A DNA stretch of 64,000 nt from Anthonomus grandis grandis (GCF_022605725.1 NC_065549.1:20675614-20739613); one strand, 5' to 3'. Counted from the first letter of the stretch, positions 9,897 through 24,520 are shown. Notes: generated from the letters alone by a model not told the origin. Numbers and translations: made by a program.

Positions 9897-12182
9897 TTTA
9901 TCGAACATAATTTTAATTACTATTAAATAATAAATAACTATTAGTGAGGTACTATACAGGGTTTCATAGAATCAATGATACTGTATAATAAAACAAAAAA
10001 TTTAACCTTAGTACAATAACTTTTTTTATATTTTAAATCATTTAATTTTTATTAAAGTTGCATTTTTTCTATTGTTATCCTGGGTTTTTTCTCCTAATCT
10101 TTTTTCAGCCTTTAGGTATGGTTCAACATTAAACTTTGGCGAGGTAGAGGTTTGCAAAAAACAGTAAAGTATTCAGGTACTAAAGCAATGGATAGCTGTT
10201 TATTATATAGGAATATGCCCGAAAGATGCGTGACCTTGCAGAGGTACTCTAGAAAGCAAATATTTCCTGAAACTTACACTTGGACAAAAAAATTAAGAAT
10301 ATGATTTCCAGTTGCATTAACAGTTGCAATAAGTGCTCTTGCATTCTGCCTCCTACCTTTTTATGCTAGCATTCTCATAGTATGCTGAACCGAGATCAAT
10401 CATATTTCATCTGTATTCTATATTCACTCTGGGGAATAGCTAGAGTTCCTAAATCTACAATCTAATTTTTCCTATAACATGATACTATATTACCATAGTT
10501 GCAGTATCTATCATTAGTTATACGGGTTAATCTTAACTGGTCCCAATAACTCTAAGAAAAATCTTTAACAGAAACATAAAACCTACTTACTATCGTCCGG
10601 TTGCGAAATCATAAACGACATGCAACCAGGGACTCACGAAACTGATCACAGGCCGATTTACAAGAAGAACAGGATGGCCCCATAAAATCCGGTAATTACC
10701 TCGACTGTTACTCGCATAATTGCGTCGATTTTATTTAAATCCAACGGCCGTAAATATTCAGATCGACCATAAACCAGTACTAATTCGATAATACCCACAA
10801 TACTTTTTCTGTTGAATAATAAATTGACGGTCCGCTTCTTGTAATACGTTGGTATAACTTAATTAAATGATACTTAAATAACTTCGCATAACTGAGATGT
10901 AGTTAAAATAAAGGATGTAAATGCTGCCTTGAAGGGTATCTTATTATGACATAAGTGCTTAAATGCGATCAGGTAGGCGCAATTTTTTGTTGTTCTCAAA
11001 AAGTTGTGTTGGTAAAAAATTCATTATTTGCCTATAATACCCAATGAGTTTTTTTCCGAAATAAAATTCTTCAAAATTGTGAAATATTTTCTTAATGAGT
11101 TATCGTTGTAATTATCCATTAATATAAATAGTATTGTAGGTCACAAATTAAATCAAAGTTATAATAATTATGCGAAGCAAAGTAGATTATTACAAAACGT
11201 TTTTTGATTTGAGGCAAGGCTAGTGATAAAGGTCGAATAGAGCAGAATCACTAATAATTGAAAGAAATGCTTAATCACAAAAAATTAAACTTACAATTTA
11301 AACTAAAATACTTAAGATTTTGACACAAAATTATACATAAAAGATATACGTAACATTTTTTTAATATGGCACCGAATTATTTAGTCAGTAATATAACTTC
11401 TAATTAGACTAGATCTAGAACTCGGCTCTCCCTCAGTTATATTAGATATCCGGATACACCGGATCTATAATAGATTTCTAGGCAACACCTCTATGAGATG
11501 ACAAAGTGTAAAATAACGTTGTTCTTTTTAAATAAGGCTTAGACGTATCCATTTAGATTGTGCATTATATTTAAATCTTGATGTGTTTATATTGAAACAC
11601 TGCAATTTTTTCGCATTGCGCACTTTTTAGGTCTATACTATACAGAGGTTCTAGGACAAAAAACAAGTGCTAGGTACAAGATTCATTAGCGATTGAGTAT
11701 AACTCATTTAAATATATCGCAGGTAATAACGTTAATACACTTGAGTCTTTTTAGTTACAAATGTTTTTTCATTAATAATAACCAATTCTCGATATTCGAT
11801 ACCTCGTTGCAAATTGCATCTACTTATCAAACAAATGTTATACCAGACACCGGCTATTTAACACTAACTATGCGTACAGAAACTGAAGAGACCACCCGTT
11901 AAGAAACGCGAAACAAGGCACTTGTAACTTTATTTACCGTGGCTAATCGAAGCTATCTGTAGTCTCTTATGCTAGACCATCAAACTCTGATTTCAAAACA
12001 TGTTCTTTCTAACTGTGGTCTTAGCGGAGGTATTGATGACTTGCGATTTCGTATGACGCCTAAACTTTGACGAGGCAACTAAATACCTTTAGATTATAAA
12101 GAAATATTTTACTTCTACTAAATACAAATTTTCTACTATTTACTAAATATATTTAGATTTTAAAGTAATATTTTACTTTTAG

Positions 12183-12316
12183 CTGCCGTCCAGGATGGAG
12201 AGGAGAATTTTGTGACCAATGCGAGCCCTACCCGGGATGTAAACATGGATATTGCAACGGATCGTCTTGGCAATGCATTTGTGACACCAACTGGGGAGGT
12301 ATTCTATGTGACCAAG
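12183..12316 (+). CDS. Ser: Serrate exon: end of EGF1 and EGF2
   Basis: Exon of 134 nt, acceptor ACTTTTAG, donor GTAAGT at 12317. It completes EGF1 (CRPGWRGEFC) and encodes EGF2, with CEPYPGCKHGYC, CICDTNWGGILC. EGF2 has the short loop pattern typical of DSL ligands; the DTNWGGILCDQDLN junction into the next exon is strongly conserved in Jagged/Serrate proteins. Confidence 0.95.
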
Positions 12317-15300
12317 GTAAGTGGAAAAAACTGATTATAGTGCTCCACCCCATCCAAAAATTTAACATTAAGCTCCTACGTCGCCACTCAAGAAAAAAAA
12401 CTCACAAAAACCGTCGACAACAGTTTTAAACAAAAATCTACATACATTAAGAGCTACCATGGTATTTAAAAGCACACTTGAAGCACCTGTGCCTTTATCC
12501 CACGGTGGTTTCGTTTTCTATCCCTCTTCCACTCTTCAGTCCGTGCGTATTCCGTCTCCGTTTGAAGGTCTTTGTTTTTTCGACGGGCACTCTTTCTGTT
12601 TAAATTGGTCTAAGTATATGCCAGGTATACTACATGAATATGCATGGTATCGGCGCAGTGAAGGCAAGAAAAATGTATCGATTGTAGAGGATGAATATTT
12701 TTAAGTTAGCAATGCAAATATTAAGTTATCGATTTTAATTTAATCGTATCTTTGTTTGCTTAGATGATTAGACAAAAAACAATAATACATCTCCTTATGC
12801 TAAATGATCATAAGTATAATAAATTATATATAGCCGATCTTACTTGAACTTAAACGTCTAAGTTTAAATACCATGATGTACCAGCCATAGCTCTCCCAGG
12901 AATAAATCATAGTAAAAAAGCTCCGGTTGTATAATAATAATTACAATTAATAATTAAAGTTCACGAACGTTTTCTACTCGGTGTGCATGGCATGTTGGTA
13001 GATGATAGCGCGGCGCTGATCAACAGGGCGTTTCGAAAAAAACGATCTATGCACTTCATTTTGCAACCGTACTGGTTGGGCGGTGCTTTTCACGAATTCG
13101 CGTCTTTTCTTCCACATCCAGCACAACCGTTATAACTTGAAGATTCCTTATTAACTTTACTGTAACGATTTGTTGCTCGGCCTGTCTAATGGCTGTCGTG
13201 AAAATAGCGTTTATATAATATGAGAGGTATGAGAGTATGTATATGATTTCGAGTTTTTATTATAAATAATAAGAGTATTATACTATTTTGAAAGATTTTA
13301 GAGATTATTATAATTAAAAAGGTCAACTTCTTTTATATAATCTATTAGTCTTTAGCTTACCATGACCCTCGCCGAAATAATAATTTACAGTATAGATATA
13401 CTGTAACTTAGATTAGATTAGAACGAGGTGAAATCACTCTACTACGACTAGTATTCTCTCGGCCAATACTAAATGCTAGTCTTAAATCATTGTCCAATCA
13501 TATGCCTAATAGTTGTAAGGGTTTTAGAGATGGTTTATGTCCTTCTGAATGCCATAATCGCCGAGAACGTATGTATGGTAGAACTCTTAGTACTCAGCAT
13601 GCAAGTAGGTGTTCCTCTAGAGGTTCTTCCTCCTACCTCGAGATCCAGTATTTCGAATTTTCTGTGGTATTTGTTAAGGTCAGTTTTACTTAAACTTTAG
13701 ACCTTTTCGCCGTTGATGATTCTAAGAAATATGTTGGACAGTCCACAACCCTAGGAGATCCTCCCAGGTGCATTCTCTGAAATTTTCTTCCTTTTTCTTA
13801 AGCTCAATGGTATATATACTTACCCATGCCGTAAAAAGGTTCTGAGGCTACGAACTGAGAGCTTTGCTTACTAAGCCCTTTCTTCCCATCAGATTTCGTT
13901 AGTACTTTCCCCGCTTATACAAATAATATTGTTTTTTTCCCTAACTTAAAAAGTTTCTCTTGAACAGATCTTTCAACCACTAATACCATATGAGTAACTA
14001 GTTACTTCGACTATTTCCCATGTTTTTGATTTTAAACTATCTGCGTACCATTTACGCGGACGTTTCCTATAAATGACTGGAACCAGCTTTTACATATACC
14101 CAATCGGTTTTTTTACTTTTAATTTTTTTTTCAACACACAATTATAATAAATTCAAAAATTATTATTAATGTTCTGCTGTAGAGCGATGTTGTCTATGTT
14201 AGATCCCTCATTGCAAGAACATTATGCATTTGCAGTATATTTATCATATAATGTAAGGATACGTTGCATACCACCAACCATCCAGAAACAGATGCATATA
14301 AATTTATTATGACTATTTTCATTATGTTTATATTTTATCAGACTAAGCAACAAAAGTTCGTAACGTTCGGGTAGCAGCCCGGAAAAAGCTATGCTTACTA
14401 ATCCATGAGCCTTTTATATTAACTTTTCTTTTGTTAATCATATAATAGTTAGGTTCTATGAAACCAAAGAAATTTTTTATCTTCAGTTTCAATCGTTTTT
14501 ATTTAAATATGCTTAACTAACCAGCTGTACTGGAGTTGGTCTATTTTGAATCAATATTTCAGAATCCTTTCGACTGTATAATATTAGCTATAAGGTGGTA
14601 GTAACCATAAGAGCTACCGTTAATATAATATAGAAAGAAATAAATACATACATCTTAAAGTTATTAAAAGCTTTAACTTGAATGTTACTTCCTCTTACCA
14701 AGATCTTCATGGATCAGTCGAGATTTGTTTGTATACAAAATATTGTCGAATACCTATATTATCCAAATCAATGACGTGATAGTAAGCATTGATTGATGGA
14801 GATTTTCTGAGAGACAACATATTTTGAAATAAATAGTGTCCTTATCCCAGTTACAACTTATAAGTTTCCCTAATTTATTATATAATAACATTATAACATA
14901 CACCCGAGAAAGCTAAAAAATTATTCGTGAGAGTGGCTCAGATATAGAGGTTCGGTTGATAATTCTAGGTTATGTTGAGGTTATACAGAATAATAACTAA
15001 CATAGAATCAGTGAGTAGGAAAGAAATTAGAAATGAATATCCAAGGTTAATTAAAGCAAGAATTATTGAAGATGACATAAGAGCTGTATGTCGCAGCTAA
15101 CAATTATTCATCTGAGATGCAGTTAAAGAAAAGAAAAATGAAACTAACGAAGCGAAAAACGAAAATACGAAACATAGAAGACGTACGAGCATTATGCCTC
15201 ATTTCAAGTTACTGTTAAAGTTAATTTTTATAAATCATAGATATATCCTGCTTTAATAAACCAATGAAGGCAAACTACAATAATTATATCTGCATTTACA

Positions 15301-18300
15301 TACTCGATGAGCAACCAAAGAATTTATATTTTATGAAAATGTATGTAGAGAAGTGCGTGTTGCAGAAAATACGAGGAGCGAAATAGCCAGGAAAGGGAAA
15401 TGAGCATTCTATTTTAATTTTAATACTACGATTTTATGGTAATCATTTGCTAATATACCGCGGTAGATACCTTACATAGAAAATTATACCATAAGAGGGC
15501 AAAAGGTGCTAGATATGCGACATTGACGCCTCCGGAATTAACGTTATAACACAATAGAATTATTTGTAAAAGCGATAGATTAGAGCAAATATATTTAAAT
15601 ATAATTTCTCATAAAAGGATTCATTTGTAAGTACTAAAAAGAAATAATATATATAGTTTAAAACAAAATGATCTTTTGTTTTTAAGTACATACTCTTTTA
15701 ATTCACTTGTCTATGCTCACCCACATCAATAAATAAATTATCACACCCTTTTCTCGCACATGTTTGAGTACATGACCAAAAAAAACGGCGTAAAGGGTTA
15801 GTTAATCATTCTGATATGGAGAGTATCAAAGCCTATTATATTTTTAATCAAAGGGGCCTATCATAGTCACATGATCAAGTGTAGTATTGTGATCGGTCAC
15901 CGAGCCGTGACACCATTCTATGGATGTGTTTTATGGGGTGAGTAAAAAATATATTAAAGAACAGAAGAAGGCCTACTACTATGACCGTCTGTTAAATTTT
16001 GTAATTATTTTGTAAATAATTACATAAAAATTACATTTTTTTTTAAATATGTTAAAAAAATGTCAGTATGAATTTATTATAAAAATAACTAAGGGCATGA
16101 ACATTGGACAGATCACTTTTTATTATCAAGAATTTTAGTAGTATTTAGATAGTATTTTATCCCTATTATTATATATAAACTATCATATTATTCATTTTAC
16201 CATATACAAACAAAACCTTCAGTAATGAGAAGGGCCGAACACAACATGGTCACTAATGGTTAGTTTTCCTAATAACCGGAAAATTAGGATTAACCCTCGT
16301 ACATCATCTTTTATAGAATAATGTCAACTATTGAAGAAACTTTTAAATTTCCAAAAAGAAATAAAATTTTGTAATTAGGAACTAACGGAGAAAAATAACA
16401 TGCCTAATCAATATGAATACGAAAGGATTTTATTACAGACATACTTTAAAAACCTGAAAATAGCTAAACAGAACTGTGTCACTGTTGACTATTGTTCTTC
16501 ATGGATACAATCTGATTAACTCTCGATTTCTTTAAAACATTTTTCAGCTTCCAAAAAGAACCAAAAAACAAGTTTACTTTTAATACATTCAACTCTACTG
16601 TTCTGGCCTGAACCAATGCATAATAAGCTCAACCCCTATGGCAAAATCTCTCTTCACCCTATTTGCTTTTGCTCTACTTTTTTCGACAATATAAGAATAA
16701 TAGCCAATGACCCTCCAATGAAACCCCAAAGGTATTTTTTTATGTTTTTTTTAGTTTAGTGTATGGGGTTTAGGACACTCAAAGTGGCAAGTGTATCATG
16801 AATAAACGCATCTGTTATACTCCCGCGTTTTAGTTTTGTGTAAAATAAAGACGTTAGTTATGGTACATAGATTTTTATGTATGTATATTATAGATATGGG
16901 CTTTTATTTTATAACAATTGCTTTTATATAACAGGACCAATATATTATAGATTAGAGCTAGTGATTGATTATTCTTAGAACTTAGAAAAGCCTCACGTAT
17001 CTGAAGTAATATTGTTCACGTTCTTTTCAAAGCAACTGTATAAACCAAGACTATACAATACACACCACATTTAAATCGATCCGTTTCACCGCTTTTTCTT
17101 GGTAAATCTTAAAACCTTGTCTTTATTTTTTTGCTCCTTCGACCATAATCCCGTCATTTTCACACCCGATTTCGTGTTTATTAGTTTTTGTCGCTTGTCC
17201 ATCTCGCGGCGAGTAAAAAGCACCAAACGACTCGAAAGTAATGTAATTTACCAAGTAATTTGATGCTTATTCAGCGATTTATTCAGTTTCGAGATGATAT
17301 GGCACGTTTATGTCGGTTTTACGTTGATGCGTCTGGTGCATTCTTCGGTTAATAACAACGTGTATCTGTGTCAATGGATTTTACTTCCAGTTTTGTTTTA
17401 ATATCTTTTGTTTAGTACCTTTTAGCTGAAATTCTTTTAAAGTTTAAATCACGCTTGGAGGTATATGAACGTGTAGGCTGCTAAACCATTTGTTAATTAT
17501 ACATTAATATTTATAATTAATGTTAATTTGAACTCTAGTATATAAGTCTCTCAATGGTAAATCAACGGCGGTGCTAAAATTAGTAAGTAGTATGCCAAGG
17601 GGAGAAGAAAGCTTTGGAGAAACTACCAAAGTACAAGGTATCGTAAAATTGCGTTACTTATTATGTCAAATGCCTTGGAGAAATATCTACTATCAATCCA
17701 GAGCAGCTAATAATTTCTACTGATATTTAAGCAAATTGGTTATTAGAATTATTCCCTTTCAGTAGCATAATGATTTTTAATAATAATAATAATTTCTTTG
17801 CAGTATTAGTTTAGGTATAGTCCCATGAGTTTGATTATTAGAAAATTATACCTATAAGAAATATTATAAGTTAAATTTCAAACAAGACAAAATGGAAAAA
17901 TTCATAACTGCAGAATTTTAAGATCAAATGATAAGTTTCTTTTGACCTGCTTGGTCGACAGTTTCGCATATATTCGAATATCCTAAAGCTTCTGCCTTGA
18001 TGTTATTACAGCTTCTCTTTGTTTTTCATTCAGCAAATGATCTTATTTGTTTGCTTTTCTAAAAACTTACATTGTCGTTGCACGTCTGAATATTTCATAG
18101 AACACGAAATCAGGTGAATTTATGTTTAGAAAAACCTAGAAAAACAAAATGTATGGATATTTTTTTCCAACAAAATCTATTTCTTTTTTATTAAATTTGA
18201 CAGATCTCTCCAACTTCTAAACGATTACGTAATCCATTATACCGCGAAGCCGTTTTTTTTTTAAATTTGGAAATAAGGATGAAGCAATCGGGACCAGACC

Positions 18301-21300
18301 TGGTGAATACGATGGATGGTCTATGAATTCAAACTTTAATTCCTCAGTTTCAGCAATTGAAACTGTACGTATGCAGTCGTACATTCTTCTGGAGAAAAAG
18401 GATTTTTTCCTTCAAATGGAGACGATTTTCCCATTTCTCTTTAGTTTTTTTTACCGATCATCTATAAATTTTCCAAATAGTCAATCAATGAAGATAATAC
18501 CACGTTTTTTCTAAAATACAGCGTGTCCAGCAGATGTTGTCTTTGCTTTTTTGGAGCCCGTTCGCAATTTAAAAATCCACTGCTTTGATTGTTCTTTCGG
18601 TGGAGTGGTAAATTCATGTTTCATTTACAGTAACTAATATGCGCAGGAATTCATTTATTGTTACAATGCATGCATACCAAAATAAGTTCTCAGCTGTTAG
18701 CAAGTTCGGCACCCAACCTCCAGATATTTTTTTTATCCGCAAAAGTCTGGATTATTTTTGGAGTATTTACGCCCATGGAATATTCTAATCGATTTTCGTC
18801 TACTATTGATCTAGACGGTTATTGTTGACGAGTATATTTATTTATTCAGTCATAAACTTTAACTAGCGCAAGTTATTTACTTCAAATAAAAGTATCTTAA
18901 TGTTTAGTGGCCTTAAGTAAAGCTAAGTTGAAATGCAAGTAGTGGGACAATCTGCTGAATAATAGAAAAAAAATGTGCTAGACAGGCGAGATTATAATAA
19001 AATGAATATTGGCAAGATCATACTTTCATGGGTTTATGTATATAAAAACGTATGCCTCCGTTAAATTAAAAAGCATTGAGTAAATTACTTTTACCCGACA
19101 CTATTCGTTATCTACACTAGTTCTGGATATATACATTCCACCATATCGATAAAGGCTTAGATCAGTAATAAATAAGCAATATACATATTGATAGATACTA
19201 CTGCATTTGCTTCTATTAGATGCAATAAAAGAGAACCAGAAAGAAGAACGATTATTAAGGGCATGAAAAGGTATAAGAAAGAATGTCCTTCCATACCTTC
19301 TAGTATGGAAGGCTCGTAAAACTTAAACGATAATTTAATCTTCTTGCATTTAAAGCAATAGCTACAGCAGATTTGGTATTAGATTCAAATGGAAAAACGT
19401 AACAATAAAATCTTACAGTTACGCTTTACATCCAAACGTAAGTAGGATTAGTTCCTTAACGGTTTTTCACCGCCAGAAAAAAGTAAGTATCACAATACTT
19501 AAATTTACAAAATATAGGTGTAGGTGTTTTATGGCCACAGATGGCGGGGTAATTGAGATAGCACTACCATACTGAAGGATTAAAATATTATCTGCTTTAA
19601 ATTAAAGTAATTGTCGTCATGAGAATCGATTATTAAGGATAAGAGAAATTAACTTTTCAAGGTTTTAAGTAAGTAGATAAGTTGACCAAATCTACTTACA
19701 TTCATTTATTCTATAAATATATTTATCATATTCTATAGATATAAATCTCGTGCTGTGACATTTTCTATGTATATAGACAACGTTATTTAGTATTTTTTAC
19801 CAAATATGTTGCGTCCTTGTTTTGTTATATTAGGTGCCCAACAAATCTTGCCATTTATTAGTATACTTCAAATAAAATTTAATATGTTTAAAACCAGTAA
19901 ATATTTTATAATTCACCAGTATTTTTCAACCGTATTTTAACATAGTTGATTTAACCTGCGATGATTAATATGCGGCATTACTACGTTCCCGAGGTACTTC
20001 GAAGCTAATTACTTACCACGCAAGAATGATGGAATTTTAAAAATATTTCACGTACCATGCATTAAATTACCTATGCTATAGGAAGCTAGCAAACTCGCTA
20101 TTATCTAGCGTATAGTTATAATATTAATAAAAGTATTCATGGGAAAGCACGGTAGACTTTGAAGTGAAGCGGCCCTTGCTTCTTTACAGACCAGACCTTT
20201 AATCAAATCAGTCCTCATTAATTTAAAAATATGATGCGCCAAAATCGAAAATTAAATGAGCAAGATGAAGACCGCACTAATAAGGGATAATCACCGTGCA
20301 TAAGGGGATTTGGCTCCAAATAATTATAATAATACCCTTTTTTGACACCTTCGTCATGAAGGTAATCTTTCCAATTAGCAGCAGTGACTTTCTTAAATAT
20401 ACAAATCGTCAAGGTGTTCCCTTAAACTACCTGAACCTATCTTCTTAAATTTAAACCGATTTTTTTTAATTACTTAAGATTTTAACTACTTATAGAAATC
20501 CATATACACAATACTACAATCTCTAAAAAACAAATGCGTAACCAAATGTTCTAAAAAAACATCCTTAAAAATATAGTTTGTTCTTGTCGTAAGCACCCGC
20601 TATTAAATGACCCATGGGTCGGTAGCAAGTGTCCCATGACAATAGATTAAATTATTACGAAGGGCACCCCATGTAAAAAAAATGAAGCATCGATGTGTCA
20701 GATGGGTCAGAATAAATTAGGGTCGACAGTAAGCCGATTTAGAGGCTCTCGGTTATTTGTCTTGCTATCAGTGAGGATTAAGGGAGTTGAATGATTTAGT
20801 CTTTAGGCTAGGATTTATTTTTTATTGGGTGAAATATATTTACTTTATTAAGTGTGACCAGACTTATGTATATTTTTCAATGAAGAAACCGAATGCTACT
20901 TGGCTATATGTGAATACATTAAAATTTAAATCGGTAGCTAAATAGATACATTTTATGATCAGTAGCCCAAAAAGAAGAAGTTCCGTCAAAGATGCCTAAA
21001 TCTAATGGTTAATTGCTTTGGTTCACTGGACATCGATTGTCAAGGTCGTGATCTCGTCCATCGCAGTACATCTTAAACATCTTATTTTGTTATTCCTGTG
21101 AGAGTGTTTTGGTTTCTATCTATGAGGGAGGTTCCTCTAATAGTTCTTAAACATCTTCATTTCCGTTGTCTTTATCCAGAAGAATCCATATCTAAGATAC
21201 CAAGTATCCAGTCAATTATTATTTTGAAGAGGTAGATCTTGTCTAATTCTTGTTCACACGCTTACTTCTTCAGTTGTTTCACCTCTATTATTATTTTGAT

Positions 21301-21536
21301 CTATCTTCTGTCATGAAGTCATAAATCGTAACAACTTTTCGGGCAGTAACACTGTTTTCCTATACTGCTGGAATAATTGGTTTACTTAAATCTAATGTCT
21401 TGATGTTCTACTATTTACCATTCTATCTAAGGTTTTATCTACTGCATCCGCAGTCATTACAAGCCATAGCTCCAAGATTCTTACTACAAGCAATCAAATA
21501 ATAAATTTTGAATTTAATTAAATGTTTTTTTTTCAG
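12317..21536 (+). other. Intron (9.2 kb) between EGF2 and EGF3
   Basis: Bounded by GTAAGT and TTTTTTTTTCAG. The only recognisable content is a minus-strand mariner relic near 18120-18800. A G+C-richer non-coding block lies near 17060-17350, and a 12-bp palindrome at 20609-20620. The open frames seen here (12459-12704, 13473-13700, minus 20218-20412) match nothing I know and lie in compositionally ordinary intron. Large introns of developmental ligand genes often hold enhancers; no specific enhancer can be demonstrated from sequence alone. Confidence 0.8.
18120..18800 (-). mobile_element. Decayed mariner-like element
   Basis: Reading the minus strand in shifting frames gives, in order, a GGWVPNLLT-like block, a VTVNET block equivalent to the mariner VTVDETW catalytic strand (first Asp now Asn), KEQSKQW, a GIIFID block, and EELKFEFIDHPSYSPDLVP followed by FPNLKK near 18289-18330. 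That is the mariner transposase order. Several frameshifts and stops separate the blocks, and no clear terminal inverted repeats were found, so it is inactive. The third catalytic Asp (SPDL) survives. Confidence 0.8.
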
Positions 21537-21770
21537 ATTTAAACTATTGTGGCACTCACGAACCATGTCTAAATGGTGGCACCTGTGAAAATACCGCTCC
21601 AGATAACTATTTATGCACCTGTCCAGAGGGGTTTTCAGGAGTTAACTGTGAGGTGGTTGATAACCCTTGTGCCCCTGCGCCTTGTCTCCATGGAGGAACT
21701 TGTATGGAAACAGGAGGTTCTTTTAGTTGTGAATGCAATGCTGGGTGGACAGGGGCGATTTGTGAAATTG
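21537..21770 (+). CDS. Ser: Serrate exon: EGF3 and EGF4
   Basis: Exon of 234 nt; polypyrimidine tract and TTTCAG acceptor, GTAAGT donor at 21771. EGF3 contains LNYCGTHEPCLNGGTC and ENTAPDNYLCTCPEGFSG; EGF4 contains DNPCAPAPCLHGGTC and CECNAGWTGAIC. Drosophila Serrate, as I recall it, carries a long insertion within EGF4; here that repeat is of ordinary length. Confidence 0.95.
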
Positions 21771-24329
21771 GTAAGTATTGTATTGTATTCTATATTGTAC
21801 TTCAATCGTTGTTTAATTTAGTAATATGAAAAAAGATGTTTTTTTTAACTGATACCTCTGCATCAGAGGAACCATAAGTCTCCAAGAATTAGGAAAAACA
21901 ATCATCATATCATGAAAGTCTTTTTTTGCATTAGGTCAATAAAACTACTTCATACATGTAAGTACATACTGTAAAACTTAATTTAATTTACAAATTAAAA
22001 AATTTAAGCAACACCAGATAAAACATAAAAACATATTATATTAACGAAATATTGAACAAAAATAGCTTTTATTTGAGGAATAAATTGAAAAAATGAGAAA
22101 TATATATTTTAGATAGTTTAATTAGGACAGTCGATACCGACATACGATTCAACTAAAGTTGAATTGAAAAATGAAATTTTTAAAATTGAAATTAAATTAC
22201 AATTAAAATTGAATTTTTTTCAAGTTTAAAATTCGTATCATGTAATGCAATTATTAAAATTACGTAAACATTTAACCTGAACTTACAAATTTCTATAACA
22301 ATATCATTATTTTTTAGAAATATTGAAAAGTACGTCATTTTAAGCATAATTAAATAGGATATGATGATCATGTATTTAAAAGTAATTCTAAGAAATTCTT
22401 TCAACATTTTCGAAAAACGCTTGTAAAATAAACTTTTATTGAAAACAGATATTTAAGAGATTGAGAGGTGTTTGGGTGTTTATCTAGTGAAGTTATAAAA
22501 ATCTCTATTGTATTAGGGATTCTTGATCTTTAGGAATATAGTCAGCTCATTCATGGATTTATAATTTATTCTTACCATTAGGACTTTCAGGTTATCTCTA
22601 CTTAGTCTTCTAATGGTGTTCTTTGTAGAATTTAGAATAAATGCCTTGGTATAAATAAGACTTGGCTATTCCAGTTGTATAGTTACTTATATAGAGTATA
22701 GTAACTTTTCTAGGTAGAATTGTGAGCAAGACTTATTTGTCAGATTGTGTGATGGTATATTCTTTCGTATATTCCATAAAAAACTTACTTCGTATTGATT
22801 ACAACTATATTATAACTACTGCTCGGGAATTTGGGAGAGAATTTAAATTAATTGTAATTAAAACAGTTCTTTATTGCCTGATCTCCTATAAAATTAATAT
22901 ATTTAAGATAAAAACGTATTAGAAATTAGAATCTAACACTAATATGGAAAAATTGATCCAAATGCATTCGCAGAAGTCCAAAGTAACCCATTCGGTCTAA
23001 AAGATATTCGCTATCGTTTTAAAATTCGCTCAAATTATACGTTTTAGTGCCGTCCGAGGGGTCCGAAAAACAAGATAATTTAATAAATGATAATTTAAAA
23101 AACGGTAGACAACTACCATTTACTGAAGAAGGATTCATTATATCTGCAAGTTGTTTCACCTTTTACAACAGAACTCAATTAATTTCGTTTCGTCGAAAAT
23201 AACAGGTCCCGGAGTATATAGTTCGACCGACAGGGCGTGCCCATATGTATCCCATCATAACAACTTTGGAATTTGAGTTCACTATACTAGTGTAAATATG
23301 TTTATAATTTATCTCGATGAAAAAAAAATTTTTTCAAGACCATTAATTGTATTTTTTTATTCATTAGATCTTTAAAAACTAAAAAAACAATATATATATG
23401 TATAATTTCTCTTGTACCCGGGTAGATTCTATAGTAGGTTTTTTAATTGAAAGTTATACGTTTTTTAATTAAAATTAACGCCTACGTCTTGGTAAGCCCG
23501 TTATTATCTGTCGGTATCTACCGAATCATTTATTAAACCATGGCGGGCCTCCCAATACAGGTCATCAAACTTTCTTGATCGATTAATGTCGATATTTTTA
23601 ATGGTTTAATTGATAGTATTGGTTATTAAGTTAAAAATTAATCTAAAGTTTGGGAAGGAGATATCGTAATTTGAGTATCTCTTTTTTTAAGGAAAATAAA
23701 TATCAATGTTTATTTATTATATTTCTTTAATTATTAAATTAAAAGTTAAAAATATTTAAAGTTAGAATTATTAATAAAATCCTGAAGCATTACAGAAACT
23801 ATCTCCTTAATACTACGATTATAAATAATATAATATGTATGAATAACTAAGCCACATCTAACACAAATGTCTATAAACGACTCAATTCAAATAGGTTCCA
23901 TAATTTTTTCGGGTACTTTTGATAACTGATCATATATTACGCTAACGAAACACAATCGACTCCTCATTTACAACCTGCCTCTTTTTGTCGAAATATAATT
24001 TATTATTTGCACCGGACTGAAAGTATATATTGTCTTAACTTATTAAGAAAATCTTGCCGATCAGGAAATACAACAGTGCATTATGAGCATATGAAGTTGC
24101 CAGTACATTAGACACCACAGTTACTAGTCTATTTAATTATAGAAAAAAACAAAACTGCAAGATAGTATTAAGTACCAAGAATTAAAATACCACTCAGGAA
24201 CAGATTGTTGTCTACTTTCTTTAATGTACTATGTACATGTATTACTAAATACTACTTTAATATACATGTACTCTTTAAATTTGTCATCCTTTTAAAAATT
24301 AAATTCTTTTTTTTTTTTTGCTAGCCAGA

Positions 24330-24520
24330 ACTTGATCTGAATTATATTTAGGTTCAGATCATTAGTTGTGCTCCATTTTAATAGAGAATTAATGTCATTC
24401 TGCAATTTCAAGCAATCACTAAAGTCATATACAAAAAATTCACATCAATAAATAATATATTAAAGAGCAGAGGAGCTAACGTACACCTAGAGGCACAGGT
24501 TTCACCACTTCCATTCTAGA
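24330..24520 (-). mobile_element. Possible degenerate non-LTR retrotransposon fragment
   Basis: The plus-strand text runs through CATTCTGCAATTT, AGAGCAGAGGAGCTAACG and AGAGGCACAGG. On the minus strand this order resembles the reverse transcriptase region around the palm motif of CR1/Jockey-type elements, which is repeated very often in insect introns. No clean peptide can be read, so this is a nucleotide-level impression only. Confidence 0.3.

Larger units (their letters stand above)
8847..12182 (+). other. Intron (3.3 kb) in EGF1
   Basis: Bounded by GTAAGT and ACTTTTAG. It holds one copy of a diverged dispersed repeat at about 9498-9640 (partner at 8220-8370), a perfect 13-bp hairpin at 9861-9896, and a relatively G+C-rich block at 10590-10860 without an open frame. 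No gene is visible in the remainder. Confidence 0.8.

Noticed and set aside
20218..20412. Minus-strand frame with a hydrophilic KVTAANWKDYLHDEG stretch
   Set aside because: Short, no splice context, no known family; could be a transposon trace but cannot be supported.
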